64,000 nucleotides of DNA from Bacillota bacterium (GCA_023429785.1 JAEZDD010000003.1:1-64000); one strand, 5' to 3'. Counted from the stretch's first letter, positions 16,622 to 25,979 are shown. Notes: generated from the sequence alone by a model not told the origin. A program made the numbers and translations.

Positions 16622-17407
16622 CTATAAAATACAAATTGAGCCGCTTGTTGCAACCGGTGCAACGGAAAGTATGTAGTCCTTATCCCTTTTAAATTCACTC
16701 AAATGGCTGAGAACTGTGTTTTCAGCAACCTGAGGCGTATTATTTTCCTGACTTAAATGCCCAAGTATTACTCGTGTCGTCCCGCATTGGAGAAGCGCTT
16801 TAACCTGTTTCGCACATTCACTGTTTTCTAAATGCCCGTTTGGTGAGGAAATACGCTTTTTCAGCATATACGGATACTTCCCGTTCTTCAGCATCATTTC
16901 ATCATAATTTGACTCAAGTAAAACAAGGTCGGAGCCAAGTAAATTCTCTGATACAGTCGGCGTAATTCCGCCAAGGTCAGTGCATACTGTGATTTTCTTA
17001 TCATCAGCAGTAAAAACGGAATAGCCGCAGCTTTGAGTTGTATCATGCGGGGTCGAAAAACACTTAACGTGCATTCCCGCCGCCTCAACGCCCTTATTTG
17101 AAATCACCTCTGCCGACGACAAAGGTGAAATATGATTTCTATTAATTAAATACTCAAGAGTAGCTTCCTGTGAATAAACAGGAACGTTAAAGCGTCTCGA
17201 AAATACCGATAATCCATAAATATGGTCGCCATGCTCATGCGTGATAAAAATAGCTTTGACGGCATTATGAGCAATTCCAGAAATATCAAAAGCGTCTAAA
17301 AGCCTCTTGCAGCTGACACCGGCATCTATTAAAATCCCAGCAGACGGATTACCGATAAATGTGGCATTACCCTTGCTTGAGCTGAATAAAGGGTAGACCC
17401 TCGCCAT
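16622..17407 (-). CDS. Metallo-beta-lactamase fold hydrolase, YycJ/WalJ type
   Basis: The 261-residue cytoplasmic protein has the dinuclear metal motif ITHEHGDHIYGL and downstream metal ligands in FSTPHDTTQSCGY, VCTDLGG and ILGHLSQEN. In Bacillus and Streptococcus this family (YycJ, WalJ, VicX) accompanies the WalRK system and affects cell division and DNA repair; nuclease activity has been proposed. Here it follows murA and precedes rlmH on the same strand, a common clostridial order. Confidence 0.88.
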   Translation of the reverse strand: MARVYPLFSSSKGNATFIGNPSAGILIDAGVSCKRLLDAFDISGIAHNAVKAIFITHEHGDHIYGLSVFSRRFNVPVYSQEATLEYLINRNHISPLSSAEVISNKGVEAAGMHVKCFSTPHDTTQSCGYSVFTADDKKITVCTDLGGITPTVSENLLGSDLVLLESNYDEMMLKNGKYPYMLKKRISSPNGHLENSECAKQVKALLQCGTTRVILGHLSQENNTPQVAENTVLSHLSEFKRDKDYILSVAPVATSGSICIL

Positions 17408-17432
17408 TTTATCTCTCCCTCTCTTATGCTTT

Positions 17433-18716
17433 TTATAATGCCTCTCTCAACGAAGACTCCACAACTGTCTTTCTGACAATATCAGCTCCAAGAGATTTTA
17501 GCTTTCTATCAATATTCTCATATCCACGCTCAATATGCTGGATATCTTCAATTTCCGTAATTCCTTGAGCCGCAAGTCCGGCAATAATCATAGCGGCACC
17601 CGCCCTAAGGTCAGTCGCCTTGACCGGCGCCCCAACGAGCTTCCCTGTTCCCTCAATGATTGCAACCTTCCCGTCAACGGAAATATCAGCGCCCATTCGA
17701 CGAAGCTCAGCGACAAATCTGAAACGGTTGTCAAATATATCATCGGTGACAATACTCGTCCCCTCGGCAAGTGTAAGTAAGGTTGAAAGCTGAGGCTGCA
17801 TATCGGTCGGAAAACCAGGGTGAGGCATGGTCTTGACGCTGGCTTTTGTCAGCGGTCCTTCAACCCTGACACGAACGCTGTCGTCGTTTTCCTCGACTGT
17901 TACGCCAATTTTCCTCAATTTTGCAGTTATAGATTCCAAATGTTTGGGAATAACATTTTTAATGAGGATATTCCCCTTTGTTGCGGCAGCGGCAACCATA
18001 TATGTTCCGGCTTCAATCTGGTCAGGGATAATGGCATAGGTTGTCCCCTTTAGCTGACTAACTCCGCGGATTTTGATTACATCAGTTCCGGCACCCATTA
18101 TATCGGCACCCATTGAATTCAAAAAGTTCGCTAAATCAACGACATGAGGCTCTTTTGCCGCATTTTCAATAATAGTCAAGCCCTGAGCTTTGACAGCGGC
18201 GAACATTGCGTTCATTGTCCCGCCGACAGTTATAAAATCAAAATAAATTTGGGAGCCAATAAGCTGTTCAGCTGAAAGCTCAACCATTCCACGCCCGATA
18301 TCATCACTGGCACCAAGCACTCTGAAAGCCTTCAGATGCTGGTCAATAGGACGGTCACCTAAGTCACAGCCGCCCGGCATCGGAACAACCGCTCTTTTAA
18401 ATCTCCCCAAAAGAGTCCCTAAAAAATAGCTGGAGGCACGCATTAATCTAGCCAGCTCATAAGGAACAGTTGGGTCTGTAATACCAATCGTATTTATTTG
18501 TATTGTATTTTTATTTATAATTTTAACACTTGCACCCATTTCGTAAAGAATTCGGATACAAATAGAAACATCACTTATCTCAGGAACGTTTTCAAGAATA
18601 CATGGGCCATCAGCAAGTATAGTTGCAGCAACAATGGCAACAGCGGCATTTTTTGCACCACTTATTTCAACTTCTCCAACGAGTGGTCTTCCACCTTTTA
18701 TAACAAATTTCTCCAA
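17433..18716 (-). CDS. murA: UDP-N-acetylglucosamine 1-carboxyvinyltransferase
   Basis: This enzyme starts peptidoglycan precursor synthesis by transferring enolpyruvate from PEP to UDP-GlcNAc. The catalytic Cys, the target of fosfomycin, is present in MPGGCDLGDRPIDQHL. Other hallmarks are ISGAKNAA near the N-terminus, TVGGTMNAMFAAV, and PGFPTDMQPQ. I choose TTG 18716 as start: it has GGGAG 9 nt upstream and gives MEKFVIKGG, the family's N-terminus, and 427 residues. An open frame with ATG at 18758 lies upstream of the promoter's transcription start and is unlikely. Confidence 0.95.
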   Translation of the reverse strand: MEKFVIKGGRPLVGEVEISGAKNAAVAIVAATILADGPCILENVPEISDVSICIRILYEMGASVKIINKNTIQINTIGITDPTVPYELARLMRASSYFLGTLLGRFKRAVVPMPGGCDLGDRPIDQHLKAFRVLGASDDIGRGMVELSAEQLIGSQIYFDFITVGGTMNAMFAAVKAQGLTIIENAAKEPHVVDLANFLNSMGADIMGAGTDVIKIRGVSQLKGTTYAIIPDQIEAGTYMVAAAATKGNILIKNVIPKHLESITAKLRKIGVTVEENDDSVRVRVEGPLTKASVKTMPHPGFPTDMQPQLSTLLTLAEGTSIVTDDIFDNRFRFVAELRRMGADISVDGKVAIIEGTGKLVGAPVKATDLRAGAAMIIAGLAAQGITEIEDIQHIERGYENIDRKLKSLGADIVRKTVVESSLREAL

Positions 18717-18746
18717 AATCCCACACTCCCTAATTTCACTTTTATT

Positions 18747-18752
18747 ATTATA
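18747..18752 (-). promoter_or_regulatory. Extended -10 promoter of murA
   Basis: On the minus strand, the sequence TGGTATAAT is an extended -10 with a perfect TATAAT; no good -35 is seen. The transcription start would be near 18740, leaving a leader of about 24 nt before the TTG start of murA. Confidence 0.6.
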
Positions 18753-18884
18753 CCACACTGAAATTTAAAATAAAAGGCTTTTTCTAAATTTATATTAAAT
18801 ATTGATAAGTAATTTATTGCAGATACTTTGTATTGATTAGCTAATTATTGGTAATTTCTTCATATTTATTCAATTTTCATACAT

Positions 18885-18915
18885 AAAAAGAGTCCCCCCG
18901 ACTGAGAACTCTTTT
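18885..18915 (-). terminator. Rho-independent terminator after cysS
   Basis: On the minus strand, AAAAGAGT / ACTCTTTTT with a GC-rich loop region is followed by a T-run, 45 nt downstream of the cysS stop codon. The murA promoter lies further along. Confidence 0.75.
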
Positions 18916-18959
18916 CTTTTTTTATTCTATTGGTATATTCAATATCAGATGAGCTGTTT

Positions 18960-20354
18960 TTAACTGTTTTTCTTGATAATTGTCCCTTGACGGGTTTCTT
19001 CAATTATATATCCTTGTTCTGTAATTTTATCACGGAGCTTATCCGCTAACGCGAAATCCTTATTTTTTCTCGCTTCTTTTCTTTCCTCAGCGAGCTTCAG
19101 AATTTCCTGTGGCAATTCATCCTTTTCACGATTATAAATCAATCCCAGAACACCAGTCAGCTCGTCAAAAACCCTTGATGCCTCTTTTAGCTCACCAGCT
19201 GTTGTATTTTCGTCAATGAGCATTGTATTGATTTCACGAACAAGCTCGAAAATACTTGCCAGTGCGTCGGCAGTATTCAGGTCATCATCCATTGCCTCAA
19301 TGAACTGGTTTGTTCTTGTTTTAAATATTTCTTTCGCTTCATCGGAAATATTGCCCTGTTTCGCTTGTGGGATTGTTCTTTCTATCGCTTCCTTACAGTT
19401 ATAAAGCCTTTCTAAAGAAGACTTGCAAGCTTCTAGCAGCTCAAAGCTATAATTAATCGGAGTGCGATAATGAGCCTGAATCATTAAGTAACGGATTGGC
19501 TCATAGCCGAATTTTTCGGCTACATCTCGTGTCGTAAAAAAGTTCCCGGCTGACTTCGACATTTTTTTATTGTCAATATTAATATAACCATTATGCATCC
19601 AGTAGTTAGCCAGTATCGAGCCTGTCGCACATTCACTCTGAGCAATCTCATTCTCGTGATGAGGGAAAATTAAATCCTGTCCCCCGCAATGTATATCAAT
19701 CGTGTCACCTATATAATGCCTTGACATGGCGGAGCATTCAATATGCCAGCCCGGACGTCCCTTTCCCCACGGAGACTCCCAGTATGGCTCGCCCGGCTTC
19801 GCCGATTTCCATACCGCAAAATCCATAGGACCTTCCTTAATGTCGTTTACATCGATTCTTGCTCCAGCCTGAAGGTCTTCAATCGGCATTTTCGACAGCT
19901 TTCCATACTCGTCAAATTTATTAGTCCTAAAATATACATCACCGTTCACCTCATACGCATATCCTTTTTCAACAAGAATTTTAATAATATCGATTATGAT
20001 ATCCATATTTTCGGTAACCTTAGGGTGAATATCAGCAGGGCGGACATTTAAGCCTTCGGCATCCTTTTTATACTCTACAATATATTTTTCGGAAATTTCC
20101 GTCGGGGAAACACCCTCTTCATTAGCCCGACGAATAATCTTGTCGTCAACGTCAGTGAAATTCTGAACATATGTCACGGCATAGCCACGATACTCAAGAT
20201 AACGTCTCAGAACATCGAAAACACATATCGGTCTTGCATTCCCGATATGGATGAAATTATATACTGTTGGGCCACAAGCATAAATGCTGACCTTGCCCTC
20301 ATTCATAGTTTTTAGCTCTTCCTTTTGTCTTGTCAGTGTGTTATATACTCTCAT
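18960..20354 (-). CDS. cysS: Cysteinyl-tRNA synthetase
   Basis: This class I synthetase charges tRNA-Cys. The HIGH motif appears as HIGN in YNFIHIGNARP, and KMSKS is present as NKKMSKSAGNFF. The zinc ligands typical of the family are visible: Cys in YACGPTVYN, then GWHIECSAMS, and DIHCGGQDLIFPHHENE. The 464-residue length is normal. It lies 44 nt downstream of cysE on the same strand, behind the Cys T-box, so uncharged tRNA-Cys should raise both the serine acetyltransferase and the synthetase. Confidence 0.96.
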   Translation of the reverse strand: MRVYNTLTRQKEELKTMNEGKVSIYACGPTVYNFIHIGNARPICVFDVLRRYLEYRGYAVTYVQNFTDVDDKIIRRANEEGVSPTEISEKYIVEYKKDAEGLNVRPADIHPKVTENMDIIIDIIKILVEKGYAYEVNGDVYFRTNKFDEYGKLSKMPIEDLQAGARIDVNDIKEGPMDFAVWKSAKPGEPYWESPWGKGRPGWHIECSAMSRHYIGDTIDIHCGGQDLIFPHHENEIAQSECATGSILANYWMHNGYINIDNKKMSKSAGNFFTTRDVAEKFGYEPIRYLMIQAHYRTPINYSFELLEACKSSLERLYNCKEAIERTIPQAKQGNISDEAKEIFKTRTNQFIEAMDDDLNTADALASIFELVREINTMLIDENTTAGELKEASRVFDELTGVLGLIYNREKDELPQEILKLAEERKEARKNKDFALADKLRDKITEQGYIIEETRQGTIIKKNS

Positions 20355-20398
20355 AAAAGTACCTCTTTTTAAAGATTGGGCAGAGATTAATCTGCCCT

Positions 20399-21040
20399 TT
20401 ATTTTTCTAGTTCCTTAAGTTGTTTTTCTAGCTTTTCTATCCTCATCAGGTGCTTGCAAAGCTCCAGCGACACAGGGTCCGGCATATGAATCTGGTCTAA
20501 ATCCTGACAAGACTTTGGCTTTGTTACATCACGATTAACTATTCTAGCCGGAACACCGACAGCAGTTGAATTCGGTGGAACTTCCTCCAGAACCACTGCA
20601 TTAGCTGCGATTTTAGCGTTATCGCCAACCTTAAACGGACCTAGAACCTTAGCACCGGCACCGACCATAACATTGTTCCCGAGTGTCGGGTGACGCTTCC
20701 CCTGGTCCTTCCCTGTTCCGCCGAGTGTTACGCCTTGATATATAAGGCAGTTATCGCCTATTTCAGCCGTTTCACCGATGACAACGCCCATGCCATGGTC
20801 AATGAAAAGCCCTTTCCCTATTTTTGCACCCGGATGGATTTCTATACCTGTGAAAAACCTTGATGACTGAGAAATTATTCTAGCTATAGTGAAGAACTTT
20901 TTCTTATAAAACCAATGCGAAATTCGATATGCGAATATTGCATGAAGCCCTGAATACGTCAGAAGTATTTCAAAAGTACTCCTCGCCGCCGGGTCACGCT
21001 CTTTGATTGAAGCTATATCCTGTTTTAATTTTCGTAACAT
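20399..21040 (-). CDS. cysE: Serine O-acetyltransferase
   Basis: This enzyme makes O-acetylserine from serine and acetyl-CoA, the committed step of cysteine synthesis. The N-terminal helical part ends near GLHAIFAYRISHWFY. A left-handed beta-helix of hexapeptide repeats follows (IHPGAKIGKG, IDHGMGVVIGETAEIG, GAKVLGPFKVG) with the catalytic His in IDHG. The 213 residues match the short Gram-positive form. The C-terminus carries Lys/Glu-rich helices instead of the long enterobacterial tail. It is the first gene of the T-box-controlled cysE-cysS operon. Confidence 0.95.
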   Translation of the reverse strand: MLRKLKQDIASIKERDPAARSTFEILLTYSGLHAIFAYRISHWFYKKKFFTIARIISQSSRFFTGIEIHPGAKIGKGLFIDHGMGVVIGETAEIGDNCLIYQGVTLGGTGKDQGKRHPTLGNNVMVGAGAKVLGPFKVGDNAKIAANAVVLEEVPPNSTAVGVPARIVNRDVTKPKSCQDLDQIHMPDPVSLELCKHLMRIEKLEKQLKELEK

Positions 21041-21064
21041 GACAATAAGGTCCCCCCTTTAAAT

Positions 21065-21098
21065 AAAAAATCCCCCTCAAGCATAACGCTCAAGGAGG
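21065..21098 (-). terminator. T-box-controlled terminator of cysE
   Basis: On the minus strand, CCTCCTTGAGC pairs with GCTTGAGGGGG across a 5-nt loop and is followed by ATTTTTTA. It is the terminator half of the Cys T-box leader. Confidence 0.85.
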
Positions 21099-21312
21099 CA
21101 GTTTTGCACCACGGTTCCACTCCACTTAGTAACTCAATACTCTTAACGCGAGCTTTCGCAAATGGATACTGACTAAGACAAAATCTAAATTTCCCCATTT
21201 GTGCTGGCAGGCGCACTTCACAAATTCACCTTGCGACGTTACACCAAACCCGACGCTCTCTGAAAAGATAAAATATGTTACTCTACCTGTTGCGCATTTA
21301 ATTATTATAATA
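21065..21312 (-). ncRNA. T-box riboswitch leader, cysteine-specific
   Basis: Read on the minus strand, the leader has AGAGAGCGTCGGGTTTGGTG and a specifier region with TGC in GAAGTGCGCC. The T-box core GAGTGGAACCGTGG (about 21109-21125) is close to the AGGGTGGNACCGCG consensus, and the terminator follows. The UGC specifier matches tRNA-Cys and fits the downstream genes cysE and cysS. Low charging of tRNA-Cys should cause readthrough into both. Confidence 0.88.
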
Positions 21313-21318
21313 TATGTT

Positions 21319-21347
21319 AGTTTATCATAAAGCTCTACAATTTGCAA
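21319..21347 (-). promoter_or_regulatory. Promoter of the cysE-cysS T-box operon
   Basis: On the minus strand, -35 TTGCAA (21342-21347) and -10 TAAACT (21319-21324) are 17 bp apart. The layout is nearly the same as the pheS T-box promoter, which also has TTGCAA at -35. Confidence 0.55.
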
Positions 21348-21351
21348 GTCA

Positions 21352-21918
21352 TTATTTTGTCGGGTCGATTTCCGTCCTGTAATCCCACAGATACTGAATG
21401 CCTGAAATTAATGTAATAGCTGTCGCTATCCACATCAGAATTTCCCCGACAAGAATTGTATCAAACTGAAAGCTCACACCAGCCTTAACAAAGCCCTGAA
21501 GACCCATTATAACGATAATTGCAACCATCGTGAATGCGGTTTTAAGCTTCCCCATCAGTCCGGCGGCGATAACCTTCCCGCCACTTTTATTCGCAATAAG
21601 ACGTAGTGATGTTACCATAAATTCTCTCCCGAGGATAATTATTACCGGAATACAGCTGACGAATTTCAGCTCTATGAAAGCAATAATAGCCGCCATGACA
21701 AGAACCTTGTCAGCCAGCGGGTCTAAAAACTTCCCAAAATTAGTCACAAGATGATTTTTTCTTGCAATATACCCGTCAAGAGCGTCTGTAATGGATGCTA
21801 TTGCAAAAACCGAAAGCGCCCAGAAATAATTATACGGGATGCTTTCAATCAGCAAAAATACTAAAAACACAGGGATTAAAAATACTCTCAAAAGTGTCAG
21901 CTTATTTGGAAGATTCAT
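21352..21918 (-). CDS. pgsA: CDP-diacylglycerol-glycerol-3-phosphate 3-phosphatidyltransferase
   Basis: This integral membrane enzyme makes phosphatidylglycerol phosphate. The CDP-alcohol phosphotransferase motif D-G-x2-A-R-x8-G-x3-D-x3-D is visible in TDALDGYIARKNHLVTNFGK followed by FLDPLADK. The 188-residue protein has about five hydrophobic segments and a normal length. Its start overlaps the end of rimO by 17 nt, so the two are co-translated; rimO-pgsA pairs are common in Firmicutes. Confidence 0.93.
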   Translation of the reverse strand: MNLPNKLTLLRVFLIPVFLVFLLIESIPYNYFWALSVFAIASITDALDGYIARKNHLVTNFGKFLDPLADKVLVMAAIIAFIELKFVSCIPVIIILGREFMVTSLRLIANKSGGKVIAAGLMGKLKTAFTMVAIIVIMGLQGFVKAGVSFQFDTILVGEILMWIATAITLISGIQYLWDYRTEIDPTK

Positions 21919-23242
21919 CTTTTACAGCTCCTAATAAATCATAGTCTAGGGTGTCATCTATTTTAATCGTCACAAATTGACCAACGGAAAGCTTGTTTTC
22001 ACTAGTGAAGAAAATCTTCCCGTCAATTTCCGGTGCCTCGGCATAGCTTCTTCCAAAAAAGCATTCGGCATATCTGTCAAAGCCCTCAACAACAACCTCA
22101 ATATCCTTCCCGAGAAGTTTCTTGTTTAGCTCGTCACTAACCCTCATCTGCTCGTCCATTATTATCTCGGCACGATGCTCGCGAATGCTCATATCAATCT
22201 GGTCGTCGAATTTCGCAGCGGCAGTCCCCTCCTCCTGTGAATAAGCAAAGCAGCCAAGCCTGTCAATTTTCATTTCCTTAACAAAGTCGGCAAGCTGTTC
22301 AAACTGCTCATCTGTTTCACCGGGGAAGCCGGTAATCAATGTTGAACGGATAACCATTCCGTCAATTTTTTCACGAAGCTTAATTATAAGCTCACGAATA
22401 GTTTTCTCATCACCGGGGCGATTCATTCGCTTTAATATATCCTTATTTATATGCTGAATCGGAATGTCGAGATATTTCACGATTTTTTCCTGACTCGCAA
22501 TAACGTCAATCAGCTCGTCGGTAATTCTTTCAGGATAGCAATATAAAACTCTAATCCACTTGAGATTTTCTATTTTGCATAGCTCATTTAAAAGCGACGG
22601 CAGCTCTGACTTCCCGTATAAATCCTCGCCATAGCGGGTTGTATCCTGTGCCACCAAAACAATTTCCCTAACATCATTTTTAGCCAGCCAATTAGCCTCC
22701 TCAACGATACTTTCCTTTGTTCTGCTCCTGAATTTCCCTCTGATTGAAGGGATGGCACAATATGTGCAATTATTGTCACAGCCCTCAGCAATTTTTAAAT
22801 ACGCATAAAAAGGAGTTGTCGAAACAATTCTCTTCCTGTTAATATCAAGGTTGCCTTTTTCGCCATAACGCTCGAGCCTTTCGCCGGCTAGAGTTGTGTT
22901 GATTATTTCCGTCAAATCCTTATTACTGCCAATTCCCACAACAGCACTAGCCTCAGGAATTTCCTTTAATATTTCTTCACGATAACGCTCGGCAAGACAG
23001 CCGGTCACAATAACACTCTTGATTTTGCCCTCGTTTTTTAATGTGCAAAACTCCAGAATAGTTTCAATCGACTCCTGCTTCGCTGATTCAATAAAACCGC
23101 AGGTGTTGATTAAAACGACATCTGCAAGCGCTGCGTCAGCGACGATTTCAAAGCCATCTTCCCTCAATTTATACAAAACCTGTTCGGCGTCAACCTGATT
23201 TTTGGGACATCCAAGCGACACCATTCCAACCCTAACTGACAT
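21902..23242 (-). CDS. rimO: Ribosomal protein S12 methylthiotransferase RimO
   Basis: This radical-SAM enzyme methylthiolates an Asp of ribosomal protein S12. The N-terminal UPF0004 domain has the first cluster Cys in VSLGCPKNQVDAE plus INTCGF and VTGCLAERY. The radical-SAM cluster motif CxxxCxxC lies in AEGCDNNCTYCAIPSIRG. The protein ends in a TRAM domain. LGCPKNxVD distinguishes RimO from the tRNA enzyme MiaB. It is sandwiched between recX and pgsA, with a one-base overlap with recX. Confidence 0.95.
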   Translation of the reverse strand: MSVRVGMVSLGCPKNQVDAEQVLYKLREDGFEIVADAALADVVLINTCGFIESAKQESIETILEFCTLKNEGKIKSVIVTGCLAERYREEILKEIPEASAVVGIGSNKDLTEIINTTLAGERLERYGEKGNLDINRKRIVSTTPFYAYLKIAEGCDNNCTYCAIPSIRGKFRSRTKESIVEEANWLAKNDVREIVLVAQDTTRYGEDLYGKSELPSLLNELCKIENLKWIRVLYCYPERITDELIDVIASQEKIVKYLDIPIQHINKDILKRMNRPGDEKTIRELIIKLREKIDGMVIRSTLITGFPGETDEQFEQLADFVKEMKIDRLGCFAYSQEEGTAAAKFDDQIDMSIREHRAEIIMDEQMRVSDELNKKLLGKDIEVVVEGFDRYAECFFGRSYAEAPEIDGKIFFTSENKLSVGQFVTIKIDDTLDYDLLGAVKDESSK

Positions 23243-23868
23243 TAATCCTCAACCTCATCTAAATATTTTTCAAGCACTATTTTTATATCGTTAAAATTAT
23301 AACCCTGTCTGACAAGTGCATTTATGACCTTGTTCACGCCTTTTTTGTCAACAAGATAGCGTGAATATTTCTTTTCAACCAAAGCCTCAAGCCGCTCTGT
23401 TGCGTCATCCTCATATTCGGCAAGCATTTCGTCAATCAGCTCGCCGTCAAGCCCCTTTTTCTGCATTTCAAAGCGAGCTCGATATTCACCATAGCGTTTT
23501 ATTTCACAAAGCTGTCGAGCCAGAATCTCGGCATACTTTCTGTCGTTAATCAGGCGCAGCTCGACCATTTTCTCCATAACAGCTTCACAGACCTCGTCGC
23601 TGTAATTTTTGGAGAGCTTTTCATTAAGCTCGTGATATGAATGGTCACGATATTCAAGAAGATATAAGGCACGTTCTTTTGCCCGACGATAATCATTGTT
23701 AAAAATAATTTCCTCAAGTGCCTCTTCTGGAATTTCAATTTCGTCCTTTAATGAATACTCTGAAATTATTGAAGAATGAAGGTAAATTTTTTCGCCGTCA
23801 TAAAATTCAACAGAATAAGTATTCCCTTTAAATTTCTCAATAACAAAAATTTTCTTAAGCTCTGACAT
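23242..23868 (-). CDS. recX: Regulatory protein RecX
   Basis: RecX binds RecA and limits or modulates its filament. The 208-residue protein has the three-helix repeats of the family, with AKERALYLLEYRDHSYHELN, INDRKYAEILARQLCEIKRYGEYRARFEMQKKG (positions about 104-136) and a last repeat near RQGYNFNDI. It starts 12 nt after the recA stop, so the two are co-transcribed, the standard arrangement. Confidence 0.93.
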   Translation of the reverse strand: MSELKKIFVIEKFKGNTYSVEFYDGEKIYLHSSIISEYSLKDEIEIPEEALEEIIFNNDYRRAKERALYLLEYRDHSYHELNEKLSKNYSDEVCEAVMEKMVELRLINDRKYAEILARQLCEIKRYGEYRARFEMQKKGLDGELIDEMLAEYEDDATERLEALVEKKYSRYLVDKKGVNKVINALVRQGYNFNDIKIVLEKYLDEVED

Positions 23869-23879
23869 TTTTTACACTC

Positions 23880-25049
23880 TTATTTTTCATCAGCCGGAGC
23901 AAATTCTTCAAAATCCTCATCGGCATCAACTGTAACATCCATTGCTGACTTAGCGGCTGCCTTAACAGCGGCTGCTTTTTTATTCTTCTTTGAAGCGAGA
24001 ACAATTTCATCTGAGCCGGCTCTGATTTTTTGTTCAATTTCATTCGCAATATCAGGATTTTCCTTAAGGAAGGTCTTTGAATTATCGCGTCCCTGTCCAA
24101 GCTTCATATCGTTATAGCTAAACCAGGCGCCGCCCTTTTGGACAATCCCCAGCTCAACACCAAGGTCAATAAGCTCGCCCTCGTGGGCTATCCCTGTCCC
24201 GTACATAATGTCAAATTCACATTCCTTAAACGGCGGAGCAACCTTGTTCTTAACAACCTTGCACTTTGTTCTGTTCCCGATTATTTCAGCTCCGTTTTTA
24301 AGCTGTTCGCCACGACGAACCTCAATTCTCACTGACGAATAGAATTTAAGCGCACGACCACCAGGAGTTGTTTCAGGATTGCCGTAGGAAATGCCGATTT
24401 TTTCACGAACCTGATTAATAAAAATTGCGACACAGTGGGATTTTGAAATTGAAGATGTCAGCTTTCTTAAAGCCTGTGACATCAGTCGAGCCTGTAATCC
24501 AACGTGGCTGTCGCCCATTTCGCCGTCAATTTCAGCCTTTGTCGTCATAGCGGCAACAGAGTCAAGGACGATAACGTCAATAGCACCGGAACGCACAAGT
24601 GCCTCGGTGATTTCAAGAGCCTGTTCGCCTGTGTCAGGCTGTGAAACTAAGAGGTTGTCGATATTGACACCAATGTTCCCGGCATAAAGAGGGTCAAGCG
24701 CATGCTCAACGTCGATAAATGCAACCTCGCCGCCTAGCTTTTGTGCCTCGGCAAGAATCTGAAGCGAAACTGTTGTCTTCCCTGAGCTTTCAGGGCCATA
24801 GATTTCAATAATTCTTCCGCGAGGAACACCGCCAATTCCAAGAGCCATATCAAGTGATAGCGAGCCTGTCGGAATTGAATCGACCTTAAAGCTTGTTGTT
24901 TGTCCAAGCTTCATTACTGCACCGACGCCGTACTGCTTCTCAATCTGAGCAATAGCCGTCTCAAGAGCCTTTTGCTTTTCATCAGAAGAACGAGGCGCAT
25001 CAATCTTTTTCTTAACTTCTATGCTGCCTGACTTTTTGTTCATTGCCAT
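23880..25049 (-). CDS. recA: Recombinase RecA
   Basis: This is the DNA strand-exchange ATPase and the SOS co-protease. The Walker A motif GPESSGKT lies at residues 85-92. MAW-type hallmarks follow (FIDVEHALDPLYA, VIVLDSVAAMT), along with the loop L2 region GNPETTPGGRALKFYSSVR. The C-terminal tail is acidic. ATG 25049 is chosen because GGAGG lies 7 nt upstream; a longer frame opens at 25085. I do not see a clear Gram-positive SOS box (GAAC-N4-GTTC) near its -10. Confidence 0.97.
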   Translation of the reverse strand: MAMNKKSGSIEVKKKIDAPRSSDEKQKALETAIAQIEKQYGVGAVMKLGQTTSFKVDSIPTGSLSLDMALGIGGVPRGRIIEIYGPESSGKTTVSLQILAEAQKLGGEVAFIDVEHALDPLYAGNIGVNIDNLLVSQPDTGEQALEITEALVRSGAIDVIVLDSVAAMTTKAEIDGEMGDSHVGLQARLMSQALRKLTSSISKSHCVAIFINQVREKIGISYGNPETTPGGRALKFYSSVRIEVRRGEQLKNGAEIIGNRTKCKVVKNKVAPPFKECEFDIMYGTGIAHEGELIDLGVELGIVQKGGAWFSYNDMKLGQGRDNSKTFLKENPDIANEIEQKIRAGSDEIVLASKKNKKAAAVKAAAKSAMDVTVDADEDFEEFAPADEK

Positions 25050-25088
25050 ACTATTTCCCTCCGTATATGTATTTTTTCTCTTCAATTA

Positions 25089-25094
25089 ATTATA
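25089..25094 (-). promoter_or_regulatory. -10 element upstream of recA
   Basis: On the minus strand, a perfect TATAAT in the context TGTGATATAAT lies about 40 bp upstream of the recA ATG. No convincing -35 or LexA operator is visible. Confidence 0.45.
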
Positions 25095-25124
25095 TCACAT
25101 TAATTGTCCATAAATTTGGACTCA

Positions 25125-25979
25125 TTATACCTTGTAGCCATAAACCACTCTGATTATACCACACAAATCCTCTTTAAAGCAAATGTTTTTATAGCCATTC
25201 GATTCAAGAATACCCTTGACCTCATCATGCTGGTTTATCCCGATTTCAAAAACTAAAACGCCTTGAGGTTTAAGCTTTTTGCTCCACAATTTCGTAATTT
25301 CACGATAGAATTTCAATCCGTCATCGCCACCGAAAAGCGCCATTTCAGGCTCAAAGGTAACTTCCTTCTGAAGCATGTTCATATCACTTTTTGAAAGATA
25401 TGGCGGGTTTGAAACAATGCAATCAACCTCTAAAAAATTCTCAAGCGTTTCTTCCTTCAAAACATTCCCGACTATAAGCTTCACATCAGAATCATTTTCT
25501 TTAATATTCTTAGAAAGATATGAATTCGCCTCGCTTGAAAATTCAACAGCGAAAACAGCAGCGTCCTGTATAGTCTTGTCGAGGGTAATAGCTATGCAAC
25601 CGCTCCCGCTGCAAAGGTCGATAATACTTGGGCTTTTTATATCCTTCAGCACTTCTATTATCAAATCAATAATTGTTTCGGTATCCTGCCTCGGTATCAA
25701 AACGCCTTGCCCCACCTTGAAATTCAAGCCATAAAACTCCCACTCGCCCAATATGTACTGGAGAGGCTCGCCGCTTTTTCGTCTTTTAACCAGCTCGTCC
25801 GCCATTTTTAGCTGTTCAATCGAAGCCTTCCTTTCGCCAATTAGCGAAAGCTCATGCTTCTTATAACCTGTCAGCTTTTCTATTATCAGTGCCGCTTCCA
25901 TTCGGTAATTCTCAATTTCGGCTAGCATCAGTGCAGCCTTGATATTATTATATAAGTCATAAATACTTATGCTCACCAT
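25125..25979 (-). CDS. prmC: Peptide chain release factor N5-glutamine methyltransferase
   Basis: This enzyme methylates the Gln of the GGQ motif in release factors RF1 and RF2. The N-terminal five-helix substrate domain precedes a SAM-binding Rossmann core with IIDLCSGSGCIAITL, and the signature NPPYLS follows near the middle. The 284-residue length is normal. Its start overlaps the end of the DUF1385 gene by 7 nt. A prfA gene is not in the window, but prmC often follows yqhQ in this lineage. Confidence 0.94.
   Translation of the reverse strand: MVSISIYDLYNNIKAALMLAEIENYRMEAALIIEKLTGYKKHELSLIGERKASIEQLKMADELVKRRKSGEPLQYILGEWEFYGLNFKVGQGVLIPRQDTETIIDLIIEVLKDIKSPSIIDLCSGSGCIAITLDKTIQDAAVFAVEFSSEANSYLSKNIKENDSDVKLIVGNVLKEETLENFLEVDCIVSNPPYLSKSDMNMLQKEVTFEPEMALFGGDDGLKFYREITKLWSKKLKPQGVLVFEIGINQHDEVKGILESNGYKNICFKEDLCGIIRVVYGYKV

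Noticed and set aside
17588..18053. Several frames of 60-80 codons opposite murA
   Set aside because: They are shadows of the murA coding frame with no ribosome-binding site.
21025..21347. Two short minus-strand frames upstream of cysE
   Set aside because: They run through the Cys T-box leader and have no ribosome-binding site; the RNA structure explains the sequence.
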